Below are positions 1 through 8,671 of a DNA stretch of 64,000 bases, in pieces. The stretch covers positions 3,534,001 to 3,598,000 of the forward strand of contig NZ_CP010897.2 of assembly GCF_000934605.2 (NCBI RefSeq), read 5' to 3'. Numbering within the stretch: position 1 is the first letter of the stretch; each line of letters begins with the position of its first letter. A program made the translations under genes and the position numbers. The notes under the pieces are model-generated. The model worked only from the letters and a program-made list of their open reading frames with translations, was not told where the DNA came from and did no database searches. The stretch comes from Pandoraea vervacti (lineage in GTDB: Bacteria > Pseudomonadota > Gammaproteobacteria > Burkholderiales > Burkholderiaceae).

Positions 1-508
1 TCAAGGGTGCCGCGTCCAGCGCGAACGGGCGCAGCGCCTCGTCGCGGGCGCACGCCTGCACGCGCGCGTCCTGCTCGGCCCGGCTCCCGGCAGCGCCCTG
101 CCAGTCTTCGTAGTCGATGGAGAACGGCACGTCGGCATGCACGCGTTGCACCGCGCCGTTCGCCCCGTCGTGAAAACTGGTGCGCAGCGCTTCATGCCGC
201 GCGACGATGGCGGCAAAGGCCTGCGAGAGCGCGTCAACATCGAGCTTGCCATGCAGGCGCACCGCCGCCGGAATGTTGTACGCGCCCGTGCCCGGCGAGA
301 GTTGTTCCACGACCCACAGGCGCTGCTGTGCGTACGACAGCGGTGCGTCGCTACCCTCGCGCAGACCGGCGGGAATCGGCAGACTGGCCAGATCGATGCC
401 TTGCTCACGGGCGCGGGTCTGAAACACACGGCGCTTGTCGGCCGGCAAGGCAAGAAAGCGTCGCATCAATGCCGAATCATCGGCGTTGGGGGAATTGGCC
501 AGAGACAT
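1..508 (-). CDS. Third NRPS of the siderophore locus (5' part only, condensation domain)
   Basis: This reading frame starts at ATG 508-506 and stays open to the window edge, giving the first 169 residues of a larger protein. The start is preceded by a good Shine-Dalgarno sequence (GAAGGA about 8 nt upstream). The translation begins MSLANSPNADDS and soon shows the C1 core of a condensation domain (LSYAQQRLWVVEQL) and the C2 region (RHEALRTSF), as in LCL-type domains that accept an L-configured upstream residue. It lies 91 bp downstream of the second NRPS on the same strand, so it should receive the peptide from that protein's last carrier domain. Terminal modules and the release domain lie outside the window. 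The domain type is clear; the rest of the gene is unseen. Confidence 0.9.
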   Translation of the reverse strand, partial: MSLANSPNADDSALMRRFLALPADKRRVFQTRAREQGIDLASLPIPAGLREGSDAPLSYAQQRLWVVEQLSPGTGAYNIPAAVRLHGKLDVDALSQAFAAIVARHEALRTSFHDGANGAVQRVHADVPFSIDYEDWQGAAGSRAEQDARVQACARDEALRPFALDAAPL

Positions 509-552
509 CGCGAGTTCCTTCTGTCGAACCACTACCTATCGAAATTGAGAAA

Positions 553-590
553 GTCTCGCGTCGCCCGTTGTTGAGCGAGCAACGCGAGAC
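553..590 (-). other. Hairpin between NRPS genes 2 and 3
   Basis: A perfect 9-bp inverted repeat (GTCTCGCGT, 553-561, and ACGCGAGAC, 582-590) encloses a 20-nt loop. On the transcribed minus strand it is followed by TTTCTC, a weak U-rich tract. It could be a partial terminator or an RNA-processing/stability element that sets the ratio of the third NRPS to the first two. Function is inferred from structure and position only. Confidence 0.45.
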
Positions 591-599
591 CGTGCCCTG

Positions 600-3500
600 T
601 CAGGCCGCGTCCGCCTCGAGATCGCCGAGCAGATCGTCGAGCCGGCGCCGGACACTCGCGTCGAGCGCCGCCGGGGCGGCAGCCGACCACGCCGCGCAGA
701 AGTCCGAGAGCACCGGCGTCTCGAACAACTGGCGCAACGCCACGGGGCGTCCCGACACCGCTTGCAGACGCGCCACCATCTGGGTGGCGAGCAGCGAATG
801 CCCGCCCAGCGCAAAGAAGTTGTCGTAACGCCCGACACGTGCCACGCCCAGCACCGTCTGCCAAATCCGGGCGACGTCAGTCTCCACCCCGTCGGCGGGC
901 GGCACGAAACGGGCGCCCGCCGCCTGCGGGGCAGGCAGCGCGCGGCGATCCAGCTTGCCGTTGGGGGTGAGCGGCAACGCGTCCAGACGTAGCCACTGCC
1001 CCGGCAGCATGAACACCGGCACGCGGGTGGCGAGGTGTTCGCGCAGACGCGCCCAGAGGCCTTCGTCATCGGCATCTGTCACGACATACGCCACCAGTTG
1101 TTCGCCGAGCCCGTCGTCGCGCACCAGCACGGCGGCGTCGCTTACCTGCGCATGAGCGAGCAAGTGGGCCTCGATCTCGCCGGGTTCGATACGGAAGCCG
1201 CGCAACTTCACTTGCTGATCGCCGCGTCCCAGATAGTCGAGCGTGCCGTCCGGCAGCCATCGGACACGATCGCCCGTCTGGTACATGCGCGCCCCGGCTG
1301 GCCCCCACGGATCGGGGACGAAGCGCTCGGCGCTGAGCGCCGGACGCCCCAGATAGCCGCGCGCTAGCCCCTGCCCACCGACGTAGAGCTCGCCCGGCAC
1401 GCCCATGGGCACCTGCGCCAGTGACGCGTCGAGCACGCGCCACGCGATGTCGGGCAACGCCTCGCCAACCGGCGAGTGGCCGATGCCGGGCTCAGGCGAT
1501 ACCACGCCGAAGCTGACATAGATGGTCGTCTCCGTGGGGCCGTACATATTGACGATGCGGGTCTGCTGGCCAAAGCGCGACCACCACGGCGCAAGCCGAC
1601 GCGGCGCAAGCGCTTCGCCCGCCAGCACGATGTGGCGCAACGTCGTCTCCGACGCCGCCTCCGGCAACGCGGCGAGAAGCTGATAGAACGCTGACGGCGT
1701 CTGGCACAGCACCGTCACCCGCTGCTGCTCGATCATCTGCCATAGCGCCTGCGGCTCGCGGCTGGTGTAGTACGGCACGACAACGAGTCGTCCGCCATGC
1801 GAGAGTGCGCCGAAGACCTCCCAAACCGACACGTCGAACGCATAGGAGTGGAACATCGTCCAGACGTCGTGCGCACCAAAGCCGAACCGGTCTTCCGTCG
1901 CATGCAGCAGCCGCATCAACTGGCGATGCGCGACCTGCACGCCCTTGGGCCGCCCCGTCGATCCCGAGGTGTAGATGACGTAAGCCAGCTGATCGACGTG
2001 AACCGCCACGTCCGGCGGTGTTTGCGGCAACGTCGTGTCGCGCGCCAGCGCGTCGATGCTCAGGCTGTGCGGCGGTAGCCACACGGGCGCGCCGAGCGCG
2101 GCCTCGGTGACGACGACCTCGATGCCGGCGTCTTCGACCACGTATCTCAACCGCTCGTCCGGATAGGCAGGATCGAGCGGCACGTAGGCGGCCCCCGCCT
2201 TCATCACCCCAAGCATGGCGACGATCAACTCGACGCGACGCGTCAGCGCAATGCCAACGCGATCCTCGCTCGCTACGCCCCGGCGCAACAATGCATGGGC
2301 CACGCGATTCGCCTGCGCTTCGAGTTCGGCGTACGTCAGCGAACGCTCCCCGTCGGTCACCGCAATGGCCTCCGGCTGCGTATGCGCGAAGGCGGCGATG
2401 ATCCGGTCGACGGTCGTCGTCACCGCGAAGGTGTGGCAGGGTCCACGCGACGACTCGCCCGCGGAATCGGACGCATGAAGAACAATGTCGGCAACGCGCA
2501 GATTCGTCGCGCTCGGCGGCGCGCAAAGCTGGCCGAGCAGGTCGTGCAGTTGCGTCCAGAGGCGCTCGATGGCGCCGTCGTCGAAGTGTTGCCGGTCGTA
2601 GCTCATGCGGACATCGATGGTCTCGCCCGACGCAATGCCCACGGTGAGTGGGTAATGGGTCGTCTCCACGTTCACGATCTCGCCAAAACGCAGCGCCTGC
2701 GCGCCCTGCGTACGTAGCGCCCGGTCCACCGGGTAGTTCTCGAAGACGATGAGCGAGTCGAACAGCGCCTGCCCCGGCCAGCCGACCCAACGCTGAATGT
2801 CGTAGAGCGGGGTGCTCTCGGCTTCGCGCAGCGCGAGGTTGTCTTCCTGCAAGCGGTGCAGCCAGTCGTCGAGCCCGTCGGAGGGTCTGGGGCCCTGCAC
2901 CACGGGCAACGTGTTGATGAAGAGTCCCATCATGCGCTCGGCGCCGGGAAGCTCGGCGGGACGCCCCGAGACGGTCACGCCGAAGCAGACGTCCCGCTTG
3001 CCGGTATAACGCTGGAGCAGCAGCGTCCATGCGCCCTGCACCAGCGTGTTGAGCGTCAGACGTCGGCTTCTGGCCGCGCGCTGCCATGCCTGAGCGTCGG
3101 CGGCCTCGATGCGGAAGGTGCGCTCGCCGTGCCCCCGCGCCGGCGGCAGCGTGCGCAGCACGGCCTCATGCAATTGCGTCGGCGATTCGAAGGCGGCCAG
3201 TCGCTCGCGCCAGAACGATTCGCCGTCCTGCGGCGCGTGAGTCGCCAGCCATGCGATGTAGTCGCGGAATCGGGGCACGTTCCCATGCGCCTCGGGCACG
3301 CCGTGCACGCCGGGCACGTTGGATGTACGCGTCCCGTCCAACGAATCCGATGTGCCCGACACCGATGTCAGATACGCCTGAAGAATTTCACCGATGAGCT
3401 GGGCGCTGCTCCAGCCGTCTAGCAGCACATGATGCAGTGTCCAGATCAGTTGCCACGTGCCCCCGGCAGCGTCGCTCACGTGCACCAGGGCCACGCGCTG

Positions 3501-6500
3501 CAACGGCGCGCTCGCGAGATCGAATCCCTTGGCACGCTCTTCGTCGGCGAGCGCCGTCAGGACGCCCTCGCCTTGCTGCGCGACGCGCGCACGCCAGTCG
3601 AACACGCGCAGCGCCTGCGGCACCTCGCGATGCACCCGTTGCAGCGGCGGCGCGCCGTCTCGCCAGACGAAGCTCGTGCGCAGAATCGCGTGACGGCGTA
3701 CCGCCGCTTGCCATGCCGCAGCGAAAGCATCGACTCGCAGGCCTTCTAGACGGATCTGAAGCTGATTGACGTATGAGGCGCTACCCGGCGCCAGACGCGC
3801 ATGAAACACCATGCCCTGCTGCATTGGCGACAAGGGATACACGTCTTCCAGCGTCGCGGCGGGCACGCCCAGTTCGGCCAGCTCGCCCTCTGTGAGATCG
3901 GCCAACGGGAAGTCGGCCGCGCTCGTAAGCGGCGCGTCGAGGCTTGCGTTCACGAGCGCCCCGAGCGCCGTCTGCATGCGGGCAGCGAGCCCGGAAATCG
4001 TTGCCTCGTGAAAGCGCTCGCGCGAGAAACGCCATTGCAGTCGCAGGCAACCGTTGGCGATGGCGCCGTCGACCGACAGCCAGTTGCCGAGCGGCGCCGA
4101 AGCGTCCCGGGCATCCCCCGCCGGGGCGTCGCTCGGCGCAAAGCGCCCGTCGGCGAATCCGGCGTCGATACGTCCGAGGTAGTTGAACGTGATGCGCCCC
4201 TGTGGCAACGCGGCCAGCGTCCGCCGCGCTTCGGCGTCGCCGTGGTACCGGAGCGCCCCGAATCCGAGGCCGGCGCGCGGGACCGCTCGCCACATCCGCT
4301 TGAGCGCGAACAGCGTCTCGCGCGGGGACGCCGAGACGTCGACCGCCAGCGGATACACCGACGTGAACCAGCCCAGGGTGCGCGTGAGATCGAAGGCCTC
4401 CATGCCGGGCAACGCGTCACGGCCATGGCCTTCCACACACAGGGCGACACGCGACGCTCCCGTCCACTCGCCCACGGCTTGCGCCAGTGCGGCGACGAGC
4501 AGTTCATGAATTCGCGCCCGTTCGTTGGCGGCGTTCAGCAGACGACGCGTTGCGTTCGCGTCGAGCGCAACGGTCACCTCCGTGGCCTCGGCCTGCCGGT
4601 CGCCGCTCAAGGGTGTCGCATCCACCGGTAGCGTGCCGTGTGCGCCTTGCAGGGATTCCGTCCAGAACTGCACTTCCTTCGCCGCCTCGGGCGACGCGGC
4701 CCAATCGCGCCAGTATGTCGTCCATGCGCCGTATGACGAGCCGTTTTCCGCCAGCACGATGGGCTGCCCGGCGTCTCGCTGCGCGAGCGCACGCTGCAAG
4801 TCGCCGAGCAGGATGCGCCACGAGACCCCGTCGATGGCGATGTGGTGACACACAAGCAGTAATCGCTGCCCGCCGCTTGCGAGATTGATCAGCGCGGCGC
4901 GCAGCAAGGGGCCGTCCGACAACGATAGTCCGCGTTGCGCTCGCTGCGCGGCCGCAAGTGCCTGCGTCTCATCCGCCGCATCGACGATCTCCAGCCCGAC
5001 GAGCGCTGTATCGTCAGACGCCCCATCTTGCCGCCACTGCCGCCATTCGCCGCCCGTTTGCCGATATCGCATTTGCAGCGCGTCATGGTGCCTGGCGACC
5101 GCGTGCAGCGCGTCGCGAAGCATCGCGCCATCCAGCGCACGGCCGACATCGCGAACGTCAAACTGCACCCACTGATTCCAGTGATCGCGATGCGCGACGG
5201 GTTCAGCGAAGAACCACGACTGGATCGGCAGCAGAGGCGCGTCTGGGTCGATAGCGGGGTTGATAGCGGGATCGATAGCGGCGCGGATGCCGGGGGCATC
5301 CACAGACGTCGCGGATGGCGCGGCCTTCGCCACCACAGCGGCAGCGGCGAGTTCGGCCAGCGTCTGGTGCCTGAACACGTCGCGCACCGTGATACGCCAG
5401 CCCGATTCACGCGCACGGCTCACCAATTGGAGCGCGATGATGGAGTCACCCCCGAGCGCGAAGAAGTTGTCGCCCCGGCCGACCTGCCCGGCACCGAGCA
5501 GTTGCCCCCAAATGACGGCCAGCTCGGCCTCGGCGCCCACACGTGGCGCTTCGGCGCTCGCGCTTTGCCACCCCGGCTCGGGCAACTGCTTGCGGTCGAG
5601 CTTGCCGTTGACGAGCTTGGGCAGCGCGTCGAGGACCAGCACCTGCGCGGGCACCAGATAGGCGGGCACGCGCGCGGCGAGCGCCTGACGCAGTCCTTCG
5701 CCGAATTCGGACGCAGCGACACCGACAGGCGGCGTCGCGCTCACGTGGGCCACGAGTTGCACGCCCGCCGGCCCCTGCGCCGTGCCAACCACCGCTTCGC
5801 GCACGCCCGTGAGCGCGAGCAACTGGGCTTCGACTTCCCCCGGCTCGATGCGGAACCCGCGCACCTTGAGCTGCTGGTCGCGGCGTCCCAGGTATTCGAG
5901 CGTACCGTCGCTCAGCCACCGCACGCGATCGCCCGTGCGATACATGCGCGCCCCCGGCGCGCCCCAGGGATCGGGCACGAAGCGCTCACCAGTCTGCGCG
6001 GCGCGTCCGAGATAACCGCGCGCCACGCCTTCGCCGCCGAGGTACAACTCGCCTGCCACGCCGACCGGCACCGGTTGCAGACGGACGTCGAGCACATAGC
6101 CGCGACGCTGCCCCACGAGCGTTCCGATCGGCGCGTAGGGCGTCGGGCTTTGCATGCCCGCATGCGCCGTCCAGTTCACGGGCGTGACGACGGTTTCCGT
6201 CGGCCCGTAGCCGTTGAGCAGGCGCACCGGCTCAAGCGTGCGCATGACGAGCGCGAGCGTGTCGCGCGAGAGCGCCTCGCCGCCGCAGGAGTAGATCAAT
6301 CCGGGCGGCACCGCGCCCGGATGGGCTTCGACCCACTGCGCAACATGGCGCAGCAACGCCGTGGGCAGCCCGGCGTTCGTGACACGTCGCGCGACGATCT
6401 GTTCGCAGATTTCCTCGGGCGTCCACTGGCGCGGCCCGCGCAGCACGACGCATGCGCCGTGCGAGAGTAACGTCAGCCAGCGCTCATGCGCGCCGTCGAA

Positions 6501-8669
6501 CGAGAGCGACGCCACATGCAGTTCGCGAAACGCCGGCGTCATGCCAAAGAGACCGGCGATCGCACGGCAATGCATGGCGAGGGGACCGTGCGGGACGGCA
6601 ACGCCCTTGGGCCGCCCCGTGGAGCCGGACGTGAAGATTACATAGGCAAGTTGTGCGGGATGCAACGCGGGCAGCGCCGCGGCGGACGCGCCGGTCGATG
6701 CGATGATCGCCATGTCAAACCCTTTGACGCCCGGGGGCAGGCGATCCATTCCGTCAGCGTCGGTGATCACGTGCGCAATGTCGGCATCCGCGCACAGTTC
6801 GGCCACGCGCTCGTCCGGATGGTCGACGTCCAGCGGCACATAGGCCCCGCCGGCGCGCAGCACGCCCAGCATTGCCACGAGCGCATTGACCGAGCGCGCA
6901 AGGCGCACACCGACACGCGTTTCGGGTCGCCACTGCCCCGCGAGCAAGTGCGCCGCGACGGTGTCCGCGCGACGCAGCAGTTCGCCGTAGGTCAGCACCT
7001 CGTCATCACACTCGATGGCGCGCGCATCCGGTCGCTGCGCCGCATGCGATGCAATCATGCCGGGCAGCAGACGGTCGTCGGTCGGGGACATGGCCTCCGG
7101 CGCCCCCCAACGCGCGATGGCCGCGCACTCGGCGGCGTCGGCGAGCGGCAGGTCATACAGCGGTGCCGACGGTTGGGCGATCTGTGCCGCAAGGAGCGTT
7201 TGCCAGTGCGCGCAGATGCGTTGCGCCGTCTGCGGGAAAATGACGTCGGTGGCATATCCCAGCCCGCCCGCGAGCGTGCCGTCCGGCAATTCGACGATCC
7301 CCAGATCGAGGTCGAACTTTGCCTGTGTCGTCTCGGCCTCGAGCACCGTGGCCGTCACCCCGGGCAATTGCAGCGCCGCAGTTGCCTGACGCCGCTGGTG
7401 GTTCACCATGACCTGAAACAGCGGGCTGTGACTCAGACTCCGGGCCGGGGACAGACGCTCGACGACCTGTTCGAACGGCACATCGGCGTGACGCTGTGCG
7501 TCGAGCAGCGTGTCGCGCACTTGCGCGAGCAACGCCGCAAATCCGGCCGTCAGATCCACTTGCGTGCGCACCACGACCGTGTTGACGAAACAACCGACAA
7601 CGCGCTCGAGCGCCGTACGGCTGCGGTGACTGACCGGCACGCCGACACGAACGTCGACGGTGTCCGGAGGGACATCGTCCGCGTCATTCGTGTCCCGGTG
7701 ACCCTGCCCGGCGGCGTAGCGCGCGAGCAATGCCTGAAACGACGCCAGCAGCACCGCAAACGGCGTTGTCCGTGCCTCGCGCGCCATGGCTCGCACACGT
7801 TGCGCGAGCGGTTCGGGCAACGTGAAAGCCACGCGCCCGCCCTCGCCATCGCGTTGGGCCGGACGCTGACGGTCCAGCGGCAAGGGCAGCAGATCGTCCG
7901 CACCGGCCAGTTGCGTCGCCCAGTAGTCGAGTTGCCCGGCAAGCGCATCGCCGCCCAGGCGCAGGCGTTGCCAGATCGCATAATCGCCGTAGGTCGGCCC
8001 GCTCGCAGGCGCGACCGGGGTCTGGCCGTTGCGCACGCGCGCGTAGTCCCGGGCGATCTCGTCGATCAGCACCTCCAGCGACCCACCGTCCGCAATCAGG
8101 TGATGCAGCGTGAGCACGAGCACGTGGCGATCGGGCGCCGTGCGCAGCAGCGTCGTGCGCACCAGCGGCCCGCGCGTCAGGTCGAACACTTCACGGCTGA
8201 CCTTCGCTAGCGCCTCGCTTACGTCAGCCTCGTCGGCGCGGTCAGCCTCGTGCGCGCCGTCTGCCCCGTCGGACAGGGACACGACATCGAGCGGCACGTC
8301 GACGTGTGCATGCACGTGCTGCATGAGCTTGCCGTCCTCTAGCGCGAACGTCGTGCGCAGTGCGGCATGGCGGGCGACGGCGGCGGCGAAGGCCCCCGCC
8401 AGCGCCGTCGTATCGAGTGCGCCGTCCAGTTGCACGGCGCCGGTGATGTGATAAGTGTCGTGTCGCGCGTCCAATTGCAGCAACGTCCACATGCGCTGCT
8501 GCGCGAACGAAGCGGGCGCTCGCTCGCCCTCGTGCCCTTCTACGGGTTGTACCCACCCTTCAAGCGGAAGGTGCTCGCGCACGGCCACGCCCTTGCGCTC
8601 GAGCAGCGCGATCATCGCTTGCCGTTGCGCGGGGGCCAGGCGCGCGAGCGTCGTTTGAATATCGTCCAT
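600..8669 (-). CDS. NRPS 2, two modules (C-A-PCP-E-C-A-PCP)
   Basis: A 2689-residue nonribosomal peptide synthetase. Domains in order with rough key positions: C (LCL type, motif HHLIADGGS near 190), A (TSGSTGRPKG near 681), PCP (LGGDSI near 1075), epimerization (HHIAIDGVSW near 1275), C of the DCL type (SPMQQGMVFHA; HHVLLDGWS near 1748), A (near 2236) and PCP (LGGHSLL near 2621). By GrsA-position reading the first A domain has pocket D-G-E-G-S-G-G-V-T, resembling N-hydroxyornithine pockets. The second has D-V-W-C-V-A-M-I-Y, which I cannot assign. The E domain predicts a D-residue from module 1. The start ATG at 8669 lies 2 bp after the NRPS 1 stop, so the two are translationally linked. The frame is open upstream into NRPS 1, but that overlap is not credible. 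Confidence 0.95.
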   Translation of the reverse strand: MDDIQTTLARLAPAQRQAMIALLERKGVAVREHLPLEGWVQPVEGHEGERAPASFAQQRMWTLLQLDARHDTYHITGAVQLDGALDTTALAGAFAAAVARHAALRTTFALEDGKLMQHVHAHVDVPLDVVSLSDGADGAHEADRADEADVSEALAKVSREVFDLTRGPLVRTTLLRTAPDRHVLVLTLHHLIADGGSLEVLIDEIARDYARVRNGQTPVAPASGPTYGDYAIWQRLRLGGDALAGQLDYWATQLAGADDLLPLPLDRQRPAQRDGEGGRVAFTLPEPLAQRVRAMAREARTTPFAVLLASFQALLARYAAGQGHRDTNDADDVPPDTVDVRVGVPVSHRSRTALERVVGCFVNTVVVRTQVDLTAGFAALLAQVRDTLLDAQRHADVPFEQVVERLSPARSLSHSPLFQVMVNHQRRQATAALQLPGVTATVLEAETTQAKFDLDLGIVELPDGTLAGGLGYATDVIFPQTAQRICAHWQTLLAAQIAQPSAPLYDLPLADAAECAAIARWGAPEAMSPTDDRLLPGMIASHAAQRPDARAIECDDEVLTYGELLRRADTVAAHLLAGQWRPETRVGVRLARSVNALVAMLGVLRAGGAYVPLDVDHPDERVAELCADADIAHVITDADGMDRLPPGVKGFDMAIIASTGASAAALPALHPAQLAYVIFTSGSTGRPKGVAVPHGPLAMHCRAIAGLFGMTPAFRELHVASLSFDGAHERWLTLLSHGACVVLRGPRQWTPEEICEQIVARRVTNAGLPTALLRHVAQWVEAHPGAVPPGLIYSCGGEALSRDTLALVMRTLEPVRLLNGYGPTETVVTPVNWTAHAGMQSPTPYAPIGTLVGQRRGYVLDVRLQPVPVGVAGELYLGGEGVARGYLGRAAQTGERFVPDPWGAPGARMYRTGDRVRWLSDGTLEYLGRRDQQLKVRGFRIEPGEVEAQLLALTGVREAVVGTAQGPAGVQLVAHVSATPPVGVAASEFGEGLRQALAARVPAYLVPAQVLVLDALPKLVNGKLDRKQLPEPGWQSASAEAPRVGAEAELAVIWGQLLGAGQVGRGDNFFALGGDSIIALQLVSRARESGWRITVRDVFRHQTLAELAAAAVVAKAAPSATSVDAPGIRAAIDPAINPAIDPDAPLLPIQSWFFAEPVAHRDHWNQWVQFDVRDVGRALDGAMLRDALHAVARHHDALQMRYRQTGGEWRQWRQDGASDDTALVGLEIVDAADETQALAAAQRAQRGLSLSDGPLLRAALINLASGGQRLLLVCHHIAIDGVSWRILLGDLQRALAQRDAGQPIVLAENGSSYGAWTTYWRDWAASPEAAKEVQFWTESLQGAHGTLPVDATPLSGDRQAEATEVTVALDANATRRLLNAANERARIHELLVAALAQAVGEWTGASRVALCVEGHGRDALPGMEAFDLTRTLGWFTSVYPLAVDVSASPRETLFALKRMWRAVPRAGLGFGALRYHGDAEARRTLAALPQGRITFNYLGRIDAGFADGRFAPSDAPAGDARDASAPLGNWLSVDGAIANGCLRLQWRFSRERFHEATISGLAARMQTALGALVNASLDAPLTSAADFPLADLTEGELAELGVPAATLEDVYPLSPMQQGMVFHARLAPGSASYVNQLQIRLEGLRVDAFAAAWQAAVRRHAILRTSFVWRDGAPPLQRVHREVPQALRVFDWRARVAQQGEGVLTALADEERAKGFDLASAPLQRVALVHVSDAAGGTWQLIWTLHHVLLDGWSSAQLIGEILQAYLTSVSGTSDSLDGTRTSNVPGVHGVPEAHGNVPRFRDYIAWLATHAPQDGESFWRERLAAFESPTQLHEAVLRTLPPARGHGERTFRIEAADAQAWQRAARSRRLTLNTLVQGAWTLLLQRYTGKRDVCFGVTVSGRPAELPGAERMMGLFINTLPVVQGPRPSDGLDDWLHRLQEDNLALREAESTPLYDIQRWVGWPGQALFDSLIVFENYPVDRALRTQGAQALRFGEIVNVETTHYPLTVGIASGETIDVRMSYDRQHFDDGAIERLWTQLHDLLGQLCAPPSATNLRVADIVLHASDSAGESSRGPCHTFAVTTTVDRIIAAFAHTQPEAIAVTDGERSLTYAELEAQANRVAHALLRRGVASEDRVGIALTRRVELIVAMLGVMKAGAAYVPLDPAYPDERLRYVVEDAGIEVVVTEAALGAPVWLPPHSLSIDALARDTTLPQTPPDVAVHVDQLAYVIYTSGSTGRPKGVQVAHRQLMRLLHATEDRFGFGAHDVWTMFHSYAFDVSVWEVFGALSHGGRLVVVPYYTSREPQALWQMIEQQRVTVLCQTPSAFYQLLAALPEAASETTLRHIVLAGEALAPRRLAPWWSRFGQQTRIVNMYGPTETTIYVSFGVVSPEPGIGHSPVGEALPDIAWRVLDASLAQVPMGVPGELYVGGQGLARGYLGRPALSAERFVPDPWGPAGARMYQTGDRVRWLPDGTLDYLGRGDQQVKLRGFRIEPGEIEAHLLAHAQVSDAAVLVRDDGLGEQLVAYVVTDADDEGLWARLREHLATRVPVFMLPGQWLRLDALPLTPNGKLDRRALPAPQAAGARFVPPADGVETDVARIWQTVLGVARVGRYDNFFALGGHSLLATQMVARLQAVSGRPVALRQLFETPVLSDFCAAWSAAAPAALDASVRRRLDDLLGDLEADAA
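5249..5284 (-). repeat. Three tandem 12-bp repeats in the NRPS 2 PCP-E linker
   Basis: Three imperfect copies of a 12-mer (cgatagcggggt, tgatagcgggat, cgatagcggcgc) encode a repeated AIDP/AINP tetrapeptide in the linker between the first carrier domain and the epimerization domain. The period keeps the frame, so copy-number change would only alter linker length. Confidence 0.7.
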
Positions 8670-8671
8670 GT

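Noticed and set aside
1..453. 150-codon minus-strand frame at the left edge
   Set aside because: The true gene is in another frame, starting at ATG 508 and remaining open to the edge with condensation-domain motifs.
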